64,000 bases of DNA from Desulfosporosinus hippei DSM 8344 (lineage in GTDB: Bacteria; Bacillota; Desulfitobacteriia; Desulfitobacteriales; Desulfitobacteriaceae), in NCBI RefSeq assembly GCF_900100785.1, contig NZ_FNCP01000004.1, positions 1 through 64,000 on the forward strand, given 5' to 3'. Below are positions 34,593-43,679 of the stretch, piece after piece. The notes below the pieces were generated by a model, which did not search any database, was not told the DNA's origin, and was given only the letters and a program-made list of their open reading frames with translations. Both the position numbers and the translations under genes were made by a program. Numbering within the stretch: position 1 is the first letter of the stretch; every line of letters starts with the position of its first letter.

Positions 34593-35750
34593 CTATTCCG
34601 CAACTACCTCTATTACGTCTCCATCCTGCAATGTGTTAACATTAGTACAAATTACACTCTCGCCTTTTTGCACACCGGATTTGATGACTACCACATTTTC
34701 CTCCGTTTCACCAATGATTACACTACGTTTACGGGCAATCCCTTGGTCATTAACGTAAACGTAGCAACTGTCTTCATTGCCTGCTAAAGCTGCTAGGGGA
34801 ACTGTAGCTATTTCAACCTTTTGGTCATTAACTATTTCCGCCTTGGCAAAACTTCCGGGCTTGAGGGCCTGGTCTGGGTTATCCAACTGAATCTGGCCTT
34901 TAAAAACCCGTGAGGATGGGTCAGCGGACCCATTAATACTTTTCAGCGTTCCCTCATAGACTAATGGGTCCCTCTCCCCGATGGTTACTTTAGCCTTTTG
35001 CCCGACTTTGATATCCTCCAGGTTTGTCTGCTTCACTTCTATAACTGCATTAATCGGGGAAATGTTTTTAACTTTCCCAAGTATGGTTCCCGAATCCACA
35101 TTCTGACCCAGACTCACACTTTTTTCATCCATCATTCCGCTGATTGGTGCACTGATAGTGGTATAGGCTAAAGAATCCGTAAGGCTTTCTACATTGACCT
35201 GCGCTGTAAGGACATTAGCCTTTTGGACCTCGAGGTTTGCTTTCGCCACCTTTACAGCTATCTCTGCCTTTTCCAGCTCAACCTTAGCAATTCCATTATG
35301 ATCAAATAGTACTTTCAGCCTCTCAAAATTACCCTGTTCCGATTCCAAATTCACTTCCGCACTTGTCAAACTTGCTTGAGCGGCAGACAGTTGACTTTCT
35401 GCTGCTCTAAGGTTATTTCTGGCCTCCTTTTCCTCAAGTTTAACCAGCGGCTCTCCCTGATGTATGTACTCACCCTCTTCAAACAGAATTTGTACAACCT
35501 TTCCTCCGACTTTACTGCTTACGATACCTTCCTCCGACGCTTCCAAGGAAGCCTTGAATTCAATTTCTGCTGCTTTTTCAATAAAATTCACTTGCTGAAC
35601 CATGACATAAACCTTATTATTTACAGCTTCAATAGTAACTTGCTTATTTTCTGCTTCAGCTGCTCCCTCCTGATTGCCGAACAACATAACACCTGTCATC
35701 AGAACAACCAAAACAGCCATAGAAATAATCACTTTTTTCTTCGTTAGCAT
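34593..35750 (-). CDS. RND/HlyD-family periplasmic-type adaptor protein
   Basis: 385 residues. An N-terminal anchor helix (about 7-25), lipoyl halves (SSKVGGKVVQILFEEGEYIHQGEPLVKLE and YTTISAPISGMMDEKSVSLGQ), a coiled coil between them (about 110-185) and a beta-barrel domain. It is first in the adaptor-pump operon. GGAGGG precedes the ATG. A response-regulator-type direct repeat (35851) lies upstream, pointing to control by the two-component system at 36004-37721. Confidence 0.88.
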   Translation of the reverse strand: MLTKKKVIISMAVLVVLMTGVMLFGNQEGAAEAENKQVTIEAVNNKVYVMVQQVNFIEKAAEIEFKASLEASEEGIVSSKVGGKVVQILFEEGEYIHQGEPLVKLEEKEARNNLRAAESQLSAAQASLTSAEVNLESEQGNFERLKVLFDHNGIAKVELEKAEIAVKVAKANLEVQKANVLTAQVNVESLTDSLAYTTISAPISGMMDEKSVSLGQNVDSGTILGKVKNISPINAVIEVKQTNLEDIKVGQKAKVTIGERDPLVYEGTLKSINGSADPSSRVFKGQIQLDNPDQALKPGSFAKAEIVNDQKVEIATVPLAALAGNEDSCYVYVNDQGIARKRSVIIGETEENVVVIKSGVQKGESVICTNVNTLQDGDVIEVVAE

Positions 35751-35850
35751 TGTTTGACTCCTCCCTGTATGAATTGAACACTAGTTTGAGCACCGTAACT
35801 CGCTCCCCTCAAAAATCGGCGCATTGCTGAATTCAGCATAGAATAGGAAT

Positions 35851-35869
35851 TTAAACGGAGCGTAAACGG
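35851..35869 (-). promoter_or_regulatory. Response regulator box upstream of the RND operon
   Basis: TTAAACGGAGCGTAAACGG: two TAAAC repeats 11 bases apart, the OmpR-family spacing. The same box (TAAACAGAGTGTAAAC) lies at 37765-37780 upstream of the response regulator gene; 14 of 16 positions agree. Confidence 0.7.
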
Positions 35870-35955
35870 AAATACAATTTCCGAAAAGCTTTTAAAACAT
35901 TAAGAAACTTGGCGGAAAAGGCAGCGGCCTTAGTTGCACTTTTGTAATTGAATAA

Positions 35956-35990
35956 AAAAACGGCTGCAGGATAGTTCCTACGCCGTTTTT
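35956..35990 (-). terminator. Terminator of the two-component operon
   Basis: AAAAACGGC and GCCGTTTTT close a stem-loop between the kinase stop at 36004 and the RND promoter region. Confidence 0.65.
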
Positions 35991-36003
35991 GCTCAATTTC
36001 TGT

Positions 36004-37041
36004 TTACTCGTTGATGGGTAATTTAACCTGGAATACTGTTCCCTTTCCTAACTCACTTTCCACAGTAACCTTACCCTGGTGTAAATTAATAATCTTTTTC
36101 ACCAAGGCAAGTCCCAGCCCACTTCCACCCAATGAGCGGTCACGGGATTTATCTACTTTATAAAATCGCTCAAAAATATGCATTTGCTCAGCTGGCGCTA
36201 TACCGATACCGTTATCGGAAATGTTACAAACCGCGGTTTCGCCGTCTTGTTTTAAGCTGACGTTAAGCTCCCCATTTTCAGGTGTAAATTTTAAAGCATT
36301 CACCAAGAGGTTGATCCAAACCTGCTTTAACAGATCCTCGTTTCCAGAGACGGTTATTTTTGGCAAGGATGTTTCGGGAATAATATTTTTTGCTTTCCAT
36401 TGCGGTTCTAAGAGTAAGACAACGTTTTCGAGTTGTCTGTCCAACCGGAACGGGGCTTTGGTGATAGAGCTGTCCGGCCCTTCCAATGCCGACAGCCGCA
36501 AAAGATTATCCGCCAGTTTGGATAATCTCTTACTTTCCTCTTCGATGATCGCGGCATATTCCTGCTGCTTAAGCGTCGCTCCGTCCTTGCGCAGCAGGGC
36601 GGCATAGCCGCTGATGGATGTCAGCGGCGATTGAAACTCATGGGATATGTTGGAGATAAAATCCTGCCGCAGCTGCTCCATCGTGCCCAGTTCTTTGGCC
36701 ATCTTATTGATGCTGTCAGTGATTTCAAGGAAATGCCCATGTTTATCCCGCTCAATAAACACATCAAAATTACCCTGGGCTATTCTCTCCAAAGCTTCAA
36801 GGGTTCTCCGCGCAAGGCGGGTTCGATCGTCTTTATGTATAATAGCAACTACCATAATACTTCCGACAATCAGGACTAAATTGATAGTACCGTAGAGCAT
36901 ATCCGACCACGGTTCCGGCGGTCTTCCTATGAACCGGTAAATTAGCAGCATCAGCAGATAGCTTGCTACAAAACACGCCGCCAGCATGCACGCAACAAAA
37001 CACAGCCAAAGGAAGTTTTGCAACCAGCTCTTTTCATTCAA
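36004..37041 (-). CDS. Sensor histidine kinase regulating the RND pump
   Basis: 345 residues. Two transmembrane helices near the N-terminus with a short loop, HAMP, HisKA box ISHEFQSPLTSISGYAALLR, N box WINLLVNALKFT, G1 DNGIGI and G2 LGGSGLGLALVKKIINLHQG. The start overlaps the regulator stop (ATGA, 37038-37041). Close relative of the kinase at 7002. With its regulator it probably senses cell-envelope or drug stress. Confidence 0.9.
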   Translation of the reverse strand: MNEKSWLQNFLWLCFVACMLAACFVASYLLMLLIYRFIGRPPEPWSDMLYGTINLVLIVGSIMVVAIIHKDDRTRLARRTLEALERIAQGNFDVFIERDKHGHFLEITDSINKMAKELGTMEQLRQDFISNISHEFQSPLTSISGYAALLRKDGATLKQQEYAAIIEEESKRLSKLADNLLRLSALEGPDSSITKAPFRLDRQLENVVLLLEPQWKAKNIIPETSLPKITVSGNEDLLKQVWINLLVNALKFTPENGELNVSLKQDGETAVCNISDNGIGIAPAEQMHIFERFYKVDKSRDRSLGGSGLGLALVKKIINLHQGKVTVESELGKGTVFQVKLPINE

Positions 37042-37721
37042 GAGATCACCTCCAGACGATAACCCAAGCTGCGGATGGTGAGAATTTGAAAACCGAATCT
37101 TTCAGGCGGAAATCGGTCCCGCAGCCGTCCGACATGAACATCCAAAGTGCGTTCATTGCCGTCAAAATCGAACCCCCAGATATCCTCAATCAGCTGATTG
37201 CGGGATAAGGTTTTTCCCGGGAAGCTGCCCAGCTTAAAAAGAAGTTCAAATTCCCGCAGGGGAATACTTAGGCGTTCTCCGTTGGCGGAAACTGTATGGC
37301 TGGTGTTGTCCACGGTAAGAAGGCCTATCCCAATGGTTTGCTGGGATGCGATTTTATAGCGTTTCAGCAGGGCTCTGCTGCGCAGCAGCAATTCTTCCGC
37401 TTCAAAAGGTTTTGTCAGGTAATCATCCGCACCCGCTCCATAGCTTTCAATTTTTGAGCCTATTTCACTTTTCGCTGTCAACATAAGGATCGGCATATCC
37501 TTGTAATAATTGCGGGCATTCCGGCAAAACTCTAAGCCATCCATATTAGGCATCATTATATCGGCAACGCAAAGATCTATTCTTTTTTCGTCGAGTTTCA
37601 GAAGTGCGTCCCGGCCGTCTGCAGCTTCGTAAACCTCGAAACCGGCATCCTTCAATATGGTACTTACCAGTCTGCGAATATAAGCATCGTCATCAACCAC
37701 TAATATTTTAATCATTGCCAC
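37038..37721 (-). CDS. OmpR/PhoB-family response regulator
   Basis: 227 residues. Receiver with D11-D12 (VVDDDAYIRR), phospho-Asp in LCVADIMMPNMDG, Thr in MLTAKSE and Lys in LTKPFEAEE. The C-terminal winged helix ends in WGFDFDGNERTLDVHVGRLRD and TIRSLGYRLE. Promoter direct repeats at 37764-37780 match the RND operon box, so it probably activates both its own operon and the pump. Confidence 0.92.
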   Translation of the reverse strand: MAMIKILVVDDDAYIRRLVSTILKDAGFEVYEAADGRDALLKLDEKRIDLCVADIMMPNMDGLEFCRNARNYYKDMPILMLTAKSEIGSKIESYGAGADDYLTKPFEAEELLLRSRALLKRYKIASQQTIGIGLLTVDNTSHTVSANGERLSIPLREFELLFKLGSFPGKTLSRNQLIEDIWGFDFDGNERTLDVHVGRLRDRFPPERFGFQILTIRSLGYRLEVIS

Positions 37722-37763
37722 ACCTCATTTTCGTAAAACACCTATTTACGATAATATAGGTTT

Positions 37764-37780
37764 GTAAACAGAGTGTAAAC
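37764..37780 (-). promoter_or_regulatory. Response regulator box upstream of the two-component operon
   Basis: GTAAACAGAGTGTAAAC: TAAAC direct repeats with 11-base centres, about 43 bases upstream of the regulator ATG. The same box occurs upstream of the RND adaptor gene. Confidence 0.65.
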
Positions 37781-37857
37781 AAGACCAACAATGTTAGACG
37801 AAAGAAGCTGCTCTGACTCTTAAATTTTCCATAAGCTATATAGCTATGATTTTGTAT

Positions 37858-37909
37858 AAAAGCACTGGAAATTGTAATCCACAAGGATGCAACAACCAGT
37901 GCTTTCGTC
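37858..37909. repeat. Terminator-like hairpin
   Basis: AAAGCACTGG and CCAGTGCTTT pair over 10 bp around a 30-base loop. It lies between the two-component operon and the LysM gene; no gene obviously needs it. Confidence 0.4.
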
Positions 37910-38017
37910 ATATCTCCACCTTATCAGGAGTGTATATGAAATATTTTAATTTTATTATGCCCCTTTTTCAAAATGTCCTTGACATGGGAACCACTTTATC
38001 GCCGTCTTCCTCTTTAT

Positions 38018-38302
38018 TTACCGTTTTTTATATTTCAGCTGTTCTTTACGACCCTTACGATACTCGGCACGGCCCTTTCGGTAATCTTCAATACCTTTTT
38101 GATACTCTTCCATGCCCATCTGCCATTGGTTACCCCGCCATGGATTGAGAACCCATGGATTGCCAACTTCAATTTTTTCGCCAACACGAATCATATTTGG
38201 ATTGCTGATTTGAGGATTTATATCGATCAAATGTTGAAGGGTTGTTTTATGCTGCATTGAAATAGTGTATAAAGAATCTCCCGGTTGGGTTGTATGGTAC
38301 AT
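38018..38302 (-). CDS. LysM domain protein
   Basis: 94 residues from the ATG at 38302, GAGAGG upstream. A single LysM domain (YHTTQPGDSLYTISMQ, HKTTLQHLIDINPQI, NPNMIRVGEKIEV) binds peptidoglycan or spore cortex. No signal peptide is seen, so it may act in the mother cell during sporulation. The C-terminal half holds two short repeats (QMGMEEYQKGIEDYRKGRAE), unusually basic. Spore-coat LysM proteins of this size are common in spore formers. Confidence 0.75.
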   Translation of the reverse strand: MYHTTQPGDSLYTISMQHKTTLQHLIDINPQISNPNMIRVGEKIEVGNPWVLNPWRGNQWQMGMEEYQKGIEDYRKGRAEYRKGRKEQLKYKKR

Positions 38303-38570
38303 CACAGACACCTCTCTATATCCATATTTTTACTTATTTATTTTATGGAGAGACAAATATTTGTTGTGCATGTACCGGATCATGCCAATATTTCTCCTGC
38401 TTTTACTTTTTTGAGTAACCAGCCATGGGTTATAACTTTTACATAGCAAGTTTAAATCATCGTTTAGGATTGTAGATTCATCATAATCCAAAAACTTTTT
38501 CTTAGACAAATTTCAATTGGATATTATTTCCATATTATGGATTAAGTCAAAGTTAAAGGGGGTAAGTTAA

Positions 38571-38693
38571 ATGGCATTTGGTAACATGGATGGAGTCGCT
38601 TGCGGTTGTGATCATGGAAAAGGATTTGGAGCTGGCATTGCAGCTGTTGTAGTAATAATTCTGCTTCTCATCGCATTAGGAATTGTATTCTAA
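38571..38693 (+). CDS. YjcZ-like sporulation mini-protein, type A, copy 2
   Basis: 40 residues, differing from the copy at 27872 by only three or four residues. Upstream 130 bases are also conserved, including TTTCCATATTATGGATTA and AAAGGGGGT. Its partner follows 25 bases later. Confidence 0.82.
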   Translation: MAFGNMDGVACGCDHGKGFGAGIAAVVVIILLLIALGIVF

Positions 38694-38718
38694 TATAAGT
38701 TAGAAAGGTGGAAACATT

Positions 38719-38856
38719 ATGTACGGAATGAGTAATGTATGCTGTCCTCCTCCCGTTGCCCCAGTCGCTGGTTGTGGGTATGGCGGAGTCGGTGTCGGTG
38801 CAGGAATTATCGCGATTGCTATTTTAATTCTTATTGCCTTAGGAGTCATATTCTAA
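38719..38856 (+). CDS. YjcZ-like sporulation mini-protein, type B, copy 2
   Basis: 45 residues: MYGMSNVCCPPPV, Gly/Val-rich centre (two residues shorter than copy 1, with an added Cys, GCGYGGVGVGAG), then a hydrophobic helix ending ILILIALGVIF. AAAGGTGG ribosome site. It ends in the 14-bp hairpin at 38872. Confidence 0.82.
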   Translation: MYGMSNVCCPPPVAPVAGCGYGGVGVGAGIIAIAILILIALGVIF

Positions 38857-38871
38857 ACGTGTGTTGGTTGA

Positions 38872-38902
38872 ATTGGCTACCATTTGAAATGGTAGCCAAT
38901 TA
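38872..38902. terminator. Shared terminator of the mini-protein pair and EamA gene
   Basis: ATTGGCTACCATTT and AAATGGTAGCCAAT form a perfect hairpin; the sequence GAATTGGCTACCATTT also occurs at the terminator following the remnant at 20786. Confidence 0.75.
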
Positions 38903-39811
38903 TTATGCTTTATGGCTCAAATGACGTTTGAAAGGATAGGGTCGTTCCAATTTATCTAATTTAAGCAACAAAACTCCGCATATAACAAGCAAGCCTCCGA
39001 GCAGTTGGCTGCTTGTCAGTGTTTCTCCCAGAATAAAGCCAGCTAATACGATGGTTATTGCAGGTTCTATGGTACTTAAGATAGAAGCTTGGCTGGCTCC
39101 TAAAAGGGATAGCCCTTTTTGATAAGAAAAAAGAGGGATAACGGTACATAATATTGCTGTTCCAAGACCTACGACCCACAGGGCTGACTGGGAGTGACCT
39201 GAAAAGACATTGGTCGGCGGATAAATGACCATAGTAGCCAACAAACAAATGATGCTTGTAGAAGCGGATACGGTAAATGGATCCGCCTTTTCGGAAAGAT
39301 ACTGTCCAAGGATATTGTAAAGCGCATAAAATAGCGCTGATAAAACGCCATAAAAAAAGCCCGGCATGCTGATTTTTTGACCGGATATATTTACAACATC
39401 TACAACCAGCAAGCAACCGAAAAAGGCAATAAGTAAAGTTACGCCCTTAACCAAGGATATTTTCTCTTTAAAAAACATGGCGGACATAAGTACAACCATT
39501 AGAGGATAGGTATAAAGCAATATATTAGTAATGGTAGCTGACATATACTTAATGGATAGGAAGTAGGTATATGAACAGCCAAAAAACAGTAACCCTTGGA
39601 GGGTTAATAGAAAAAGACATGATTTGGATATTTTTAAGCCCTTTTTTCGACTGACCAAGTGGATAAAAACCATTAAGCTACTGGCTATGAGAAATCTCGA
39701 GAATAACATGAGATCCATGGTTAAACCCAGGTTATACCCCCATTTTACGAATATGGGTAAAGCCCCATAGCCTATGGCTGCGAGAATTATTAAAAAATAA
39801 CCATTTAGCAT
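38903..39811 (-). CDS. EamA/DMT-family transporter
   Basis: 302 residues with about ten transmembrane helices in two five-helix EamA repeats (YGALPIFVKWGYNLGLTM in the first, LSALFYALYNILGQYLSEKADP in the second). These proteins export amino acids, metabolites or drugs; substrate not readable. The end of the gene shares a short stretch with a scrap at 25209-25236 (CCTTTCAA...TTTGAGCC), a possible remnant of a second copy. Convergent with the mini-protein pair. Confidence 0.88.
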   Translation of the reverse strand: MLNGYFLIILAAIGYGALPIFVKWGYNLGLTMDLMLFSRFLIASSLMVFIHLVSRKKGLKISKSCLFLLTLQGLLFFGCSYTYFLSIKYMSATITNILLYTYPLMVVLMSAMFFKEKISLVKGVTLLIAFFGCLLVVDVVNISGQKISMPGFFYGVLSALFYALYNILGQYLSEKADPFTVSASTSIICLLATMVIYPPTNVFSGHSQSALWVVGLGTAILCTVIPLFSYQKGLSLLGASQASILSTIEPAITIVLAGFILGETLTSSQLLGGLLVICGVLLLKLDKLERPYPFKRHLSHKA

Positions 39812-39957
39812 TTCATTATTTCCCCTTCTCCTTGTTACATATTACACGATATTCAAGAGCCCCATTATAAGTAAGGTACCAACTCTATGTCAAATACCTA
39901 AGAATGATACGGGGTATAGACATCTTCGATTCCTTTTATTGATTGTCATATAGTAAA

Positions 39958-39994
39958 AAGCAAAAAAGCTCCCTCAAGGAAGCTTTTTTGCTTT
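39958..39994. terminator. Bidirectional terminator
   Basis: AAGCAAAAAAGCT...AGCTTTTTTGCTT stem with a 9-base loop in the gap between the EamA gene and the VOC gene. Confidence 0.7.
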
Positions 39995-40057
39995 TCCGAA
40001 AAAGATAAATTGCTGCAAATGAAAAATGAACAGTGATTACGGGGTGAATTTACTAAA

Positions 40058-40420
40058 TTACATATTCTCTACAAATTGAAGTTTAAATCCATTGGGATCA
40101 TTAATGAAGAAAAACTTTGTGTGAGGATTGGGCTGAAACGGTCCGCTTTGAATTTCTATTCCTCTTTCTTTAAGGAATGTCATAAATTCATCCACAGACT
40201 CTACTTCAAATCCCCAAGAAATATCTGTCCCACAATTAATTTTCGTATCGGCTGCGTTACAGAGCAATTCAATCTTTGTTTCTCCGTCTCCTAAAAAGGC
40301 TATCTCAACCCCCGGTCCGGCAGGAAACCTATTAACTAATTTTAAGCCCACTATTTCCTGATAAAACTTTAAAGATTCCTCTAGATTTGCGACCCTTAAT
40401 GTGCTCCAGCAGAACTTCAT
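40058..40420 (-). CDS. VOC/glyoxalase-family protein
   Basis: 120 residues with two beta-alpha-beta-beta-beta modules: FCWSTLRVANLEESLKFYQEIVGLKLV in the first, FEVESVDEFMTFLKERGIEI and DPNGFKLQFVE in the second. Metal ligands of active glyoxalases (His/Glu) are only partly recognisable. A glyoxalase- or resistance-type enzyme, substrate unknown. Confidence 0.78.
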   Translation of the reverse strand: MKFCWSTLRVANLEESLKFYQEIVGLKLVNRFPAGPGVEIAFLGDGETKIELLCNAADTKINCGTDISWGFEVESVDEFMTFLKERGIEIQSGPFQPNPHTKFFFINDPNGFKLQFVENM

Positions 40421-40546
40421 AGGACTAATCCTCCCTTAAATTAGAATTGTTACCCTATAATTCGGGCATTGCTCTCATCTTCTTAAGATGAGTAAACCAT
40501 ACCGTATTTTCCAAATTTTGAAGTTGAAACTTGATTTCCTTCGTTG

Positions 40547-42469
40547 TTATTTAGCGTCTTTCACCTTACTGGTAATTATAGGTATTATGGTAGCTACTAC
40601 CAGAATCACCAATATCATAATTGCCATACCGTTAGAAGCAGCGAAGCCCCTTGGCTCACTTCCTTTTATAACACCTAATACTTGAAGTATTATACCGATA
40701 AGTCCTACTATAGAACCACCAGCTACCAGTCCTGAAGATAAGCTAATTCCATTAGATACTTTAACTTCTTTTTCCTTTTCCGATCTGGAAGTTCTTTCTA
40801 CGAAGGAACGAATTAAGGCACCTACTAAAATTATAGAAGTTGTAGAAATTGGTAAGTAGAATCCTATAGCAACTGTCATTATAGGCAGGTTTAGAAAGAA
40901 TAAAACGATTCCCATAATAACACCAAAAATAATCATGACCCAAGGTAATTTTCCTGAGATTATACCAGCCGTTAAGGTTGCCATTAAATTAGCTTGAGGC
41001 AGGGCAAAGGGAACGTTATCACCGGTCATGGCAAGTTGATTGGAAAGTAATAATATAGTACCGGTTACAACTACAACGCCAACGATACCCGCTATGGCGA
41101 AGTATTTTTGCATTTCATTTTTGTCTCCGCCTATTATGAAGGCAACTTTTTGGGATTGGCAGTAACCGCCGGCTGTTGCTATAGCAGTAACGATGAATGT
41201 ACCAAAGAGAAGTAAAGATCTGTTGCTTTCAGGATTTGTCCATCTCATTACAACAAATAAAAATGTTACAAGAACTAAAGAAGCTATAGTCATACCAGAT
41301 ACAGGAAGGTTGGAAGTTCCTATAGTACCTGTTAAACGACCTGAAACAATGACAAATAGTAATGATAAGAATAATGACAAAACAGAAGCAGTTACGGCCA
41401 TTAGTATGTTACCGCCGGATACCAAGAAACCGGCAATAAGACCTACGATTATACCACAAAGTAGGATTAAGTTTGTGACAGATGAGCTATCATCATTGTT
41501 TGATGACTTAGCGTTGAGTGTTTCTTTAATTGAAAATATTATAGTAGGTATTAACTTTACAGCACCAATTAAACCGCCGGAAAGCATCATACCTGCGCCG
41601 ATATATTTTACATAACTACCGGCTATATCACTAACTTTCATAGCGTTTATCGCAACTCCAGGATTATTCCATACGGTTACGTCACCTTTTGCCAGATCAG
41701 AGAAGTAACCTATTAGAGGCAAAATACCGAAGTTCGATAAAATCGAACCAGCAAACATAGTTAAAGAAACTTCCATGCCAACTATGAATCCTATGCCTAG
41801 TAATAAGGGATTTACTTCAACTTGAAATCTCCACTTGTAAAAGGATTCGTTGACATAGCTTATAACGTTATTAACTAAATTCAAAAATGATCCCGTTATA
41901 ATAATTATGACCCCACTTATTCCGAACCCTATTCCCATGTACTTAAGAGATTCTCCTGCGCTTTCTGAAGCTACAAGTGTTTCAGATATAGCCATTGACT
42001 CAGGGTACATTAATTCACCGTGTTCTTCAACGATTAAGTAATTATGAACTAGGGAAGCTATGGCTATACCGAATAAGACGCCGCCTACACCAACTACAAA
42101 ACCTTCTAAAAAAGAAGCTTTTGAACCGATTAAAATAATGGCCGGTAAAACGAATATCATCCCACTGGCAATTGATTCCCCGCCACTTGACATCCCTTGA
42201 ATTAGGTTCTTCCCAAGAATACCCTTTTGTTTGGCAAAGGCAGCTATAAGTGCGGAGCCTATTATCGAACCTGGAATACCGGCTGCAACTGTAAGACCCG
42301 ATTTCATCCCTGAATAGGCAGTAGAAGCTGCAAACAAAGCCGCCAAAACAATGCCGATTGTTAATACTACGCCGTTTCCACCAGATTTTTTAGAACCGCC
42401 GGAAATAAAAGGTACATAGTCTTTTCCAGCTACGCCACCATATGCATCTTTTGATAGCTTATTATCCAT
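40547..42469 (-). CDS. OPT-family oligopeptide transporter
   Basis: 640 residues with about 14-16 transmembrane helices, typical of the OPT family (peptide or metal-chelate uptake). Conserved elements: GMSSGGESIASGMIFVLPAIILIG in the first half and the HNYLIVEEHGELMYPESMAISETLVA region. Charged or polar ends: MDNKLSKDAYGG...SGGSKKSGG at the N-terminus. A 13-bp dyad spanning the leader (42481-42529) may regulate it. No partner gene. Confidence 0.87.
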   Translation of the reverse strand: MDNKLSKDAYGGVAGKDYVPFISGGSKKSGGNGVVLTIGIVLAALFAASTAYSGMKSGLTVAAGIPGSIIGSALIAAFAKQKGILGKNLIQGMSSGGESIASGMIFVLPAIILIGSKASFLEGFVVGVGGVLFGIAIASLVHNYLIVEEHGELMYPESMAISETLVASESAGESLKYMGIGFGISGVIIIITGSFLNLVNNVISYVNESFYKWRFQVEVNPLLLGIGFIVGMEVSLTMFAGSILSNFGILPLIGYFSDLAKGDVTVWNNPGVAINAMKVSDIAGSYVKYIGAGMMLSGGLIGAVKLIPTIIFSIKETLNAKSSNNDDSSSVTNLILLCGIIVGLIAGFLVSGGNILMAVTASVLSLFLSLLFVIVSGRLTGTIGTSNLPVSGMTIASLVLVTFLFVVMRWTNPESNRSLLLFGTFIVTAIATAGGYCQSQKVAFIIGGDKNEMQKYFAIAGIVGVVVVTGTILLLSNQLAMTGDNVPFALPQANLMATLTAGIISGKLPWVMIIFGVIMGIVLFFLNLPIMTVAIGFYLPISTTSIILVGALIRSFVERTSRSEKEKEVKVSNGISLSSGLVAGGSIVGLIGIILQVLGVIKGSEPRGFAASNGMAIMILVILVVATIIPIITSKVKDAK

Positions 42470-42480
42470 AACATACCTCG

Positions 42481-42529
42481 CAACATATTTTTCTTTGTAG
42501 TATTGTCACCTAATTTGAAAAATATGTTG
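42481..42529 (-). promoter_or_regulatory. Inverted repeat in the OPT gene leader
   Basis: CAACATATTTTTC (42481-42493) and GAAAAATATGTTG (42517-42529) are perfect inverted copies. The inner arm ends next to the GCGAGGT ribosome site at about 42474. It could be an operator or a translation-controlling hairpin. Confidence 0.5.
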
Positions 42530-42603
42530 TGAGGCAAAATATCAGTTGGAGGAATTTCGCTTATTGACATAATGCCTGAAATTCAGGAATTTAGAGTGAT
42601 CAA

Positions 42604-42665
42604 AATGATGCTCATTTTAATGTTCTTGTTCAACCCACCTAAAGCAGACCTGAATCCATTTGTGT
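42604..42665 (+). repeat. Left copy of the island-flanking direct repeat
   Basis: AATGATGCTCATTTTAATGTTCTTGTTCAACCCACC... closely matches 51255-51375, which is longer by a 57-base segment lost here between two AA steps. Both end at TTTGTGT. The + strand reads FLFNPPK-x-DLNPFV-stop, so it may be the 3' end of an old gene. Confidence 0.6.
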
Positions 42666-42715
42666 GACATACTCCCACCACCTAAGAGGTGGGGGCTTCT
42701 TGGGACGTACCGACT
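42666..42715 (-). mobile_element. Right end of an IS200/IS605-type element
   Basis: CCCACC...GGTGGG hairpin with GGGGCTTCTTGGG, the recognisable end of TnpB-type elements and the 3' side of the guide-RNA (omega RNA) region. It abuts the repeat copy at 42665. No left end was found. Confidence 0.55.
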
Positions 42716-42768
42716 TATGTCGATATTATTACCAAGCTATTCCCGTTTGCCCAACGGTTCTTCTAGTA

Positions 42769-43281
42769 TTAGGCTATGCCTAGTATTCGACAGCCTTCAT
42801 TTTTGATGTTTATTGCGGCGTTTATATCCCGATCAAGCTCTGCACCGCAACACTTACAACTCCAGATTCTATCGGCCAGCGTCAACTCCTCGTTGATGGC
42901 CTGGCAATAGCGGCACCGTTTACTAGATGGGTACCATTTATCGATCGTAACCAGCTGCTTACCTTGCTCTGCCAGCTTGTACGCTAGAAATGTTTTCAAC
43001 ATTCCAAAGCCATTGTCATTCGTTGATTTCGCCAACGTTAAGCATTGCGCCATCGCTCTCATGTTTAAGTCTTCAATTGCTACAGCCGTATAGGCATTGG
43101 CTATCTGCCTTGACAGCTTATGCAAAAAGTCCTTGCGTTGATTGGCAACCTTTTCATGAAGTTCAGCGACCTTTTGACGTTGCTTGGCTCTGTTTTTACT
43201 ACCTTTCACTCGTTTCGATAGTTTTCGCTGCTCTTTCTGCAGTTTGGTTTCCGCAAATGGGTTCCGGTGCCTGACACTAAC
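42769..43281 (-). pseudogene. TnpB (RNA-guided nuclease) remnant, 5' truncated
   Basis: The C-terminal part is clear: KLQKEQRKLSKRVKGSKN, RuvC-type VAIEDLNM with the second catalytic Glu, the zinc-ribbon CRYC...CKCC, and DRDINAAINIKN with the third acidic residue. The N-terminal RuvC-I Asp and most of the protein are missing: upstream the frame turns into VSVRHRNPFAE and stops. The best initiation codon (43209) is internal. It is inactive as a nuclease, yet its end and hairpin remain. Confidence 0.8.
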
Positions 43282-43679
43282 TTACTAACTTATTAACTTA
43301 TTGTTTAGCTTGTGAAAACTTAGGGTTCAATGTTGTTAAGAAGCTTACAGCTTACGCATTCGCTATTCCAGTGATCAAAGTTCCTTGCCCAATTTAAGTA
43401 CTTTCCCTTGGTTCTTTGGTAACACCCCTCCCCACTCTAAGAGTAGATTCTCGGAAACTCTTATCCCAGTTGCACCAACTGGTCACTGCCTGGATATATT
43501 TGGTTCACCCCCACCTACCTCTCCCACCTTCACATAGCTAAAATAAGCAATATTATGGATCCCAAAATAAACTTACGATAAAGTGGGTAATTTCCAGAAT
43601 TAGGACTTCGCAAACATTTGTTCGCGTCACAATTAATTAGAGATTTTTTCTCTAGTTGATTAACGGAGGCGATTTTTTG

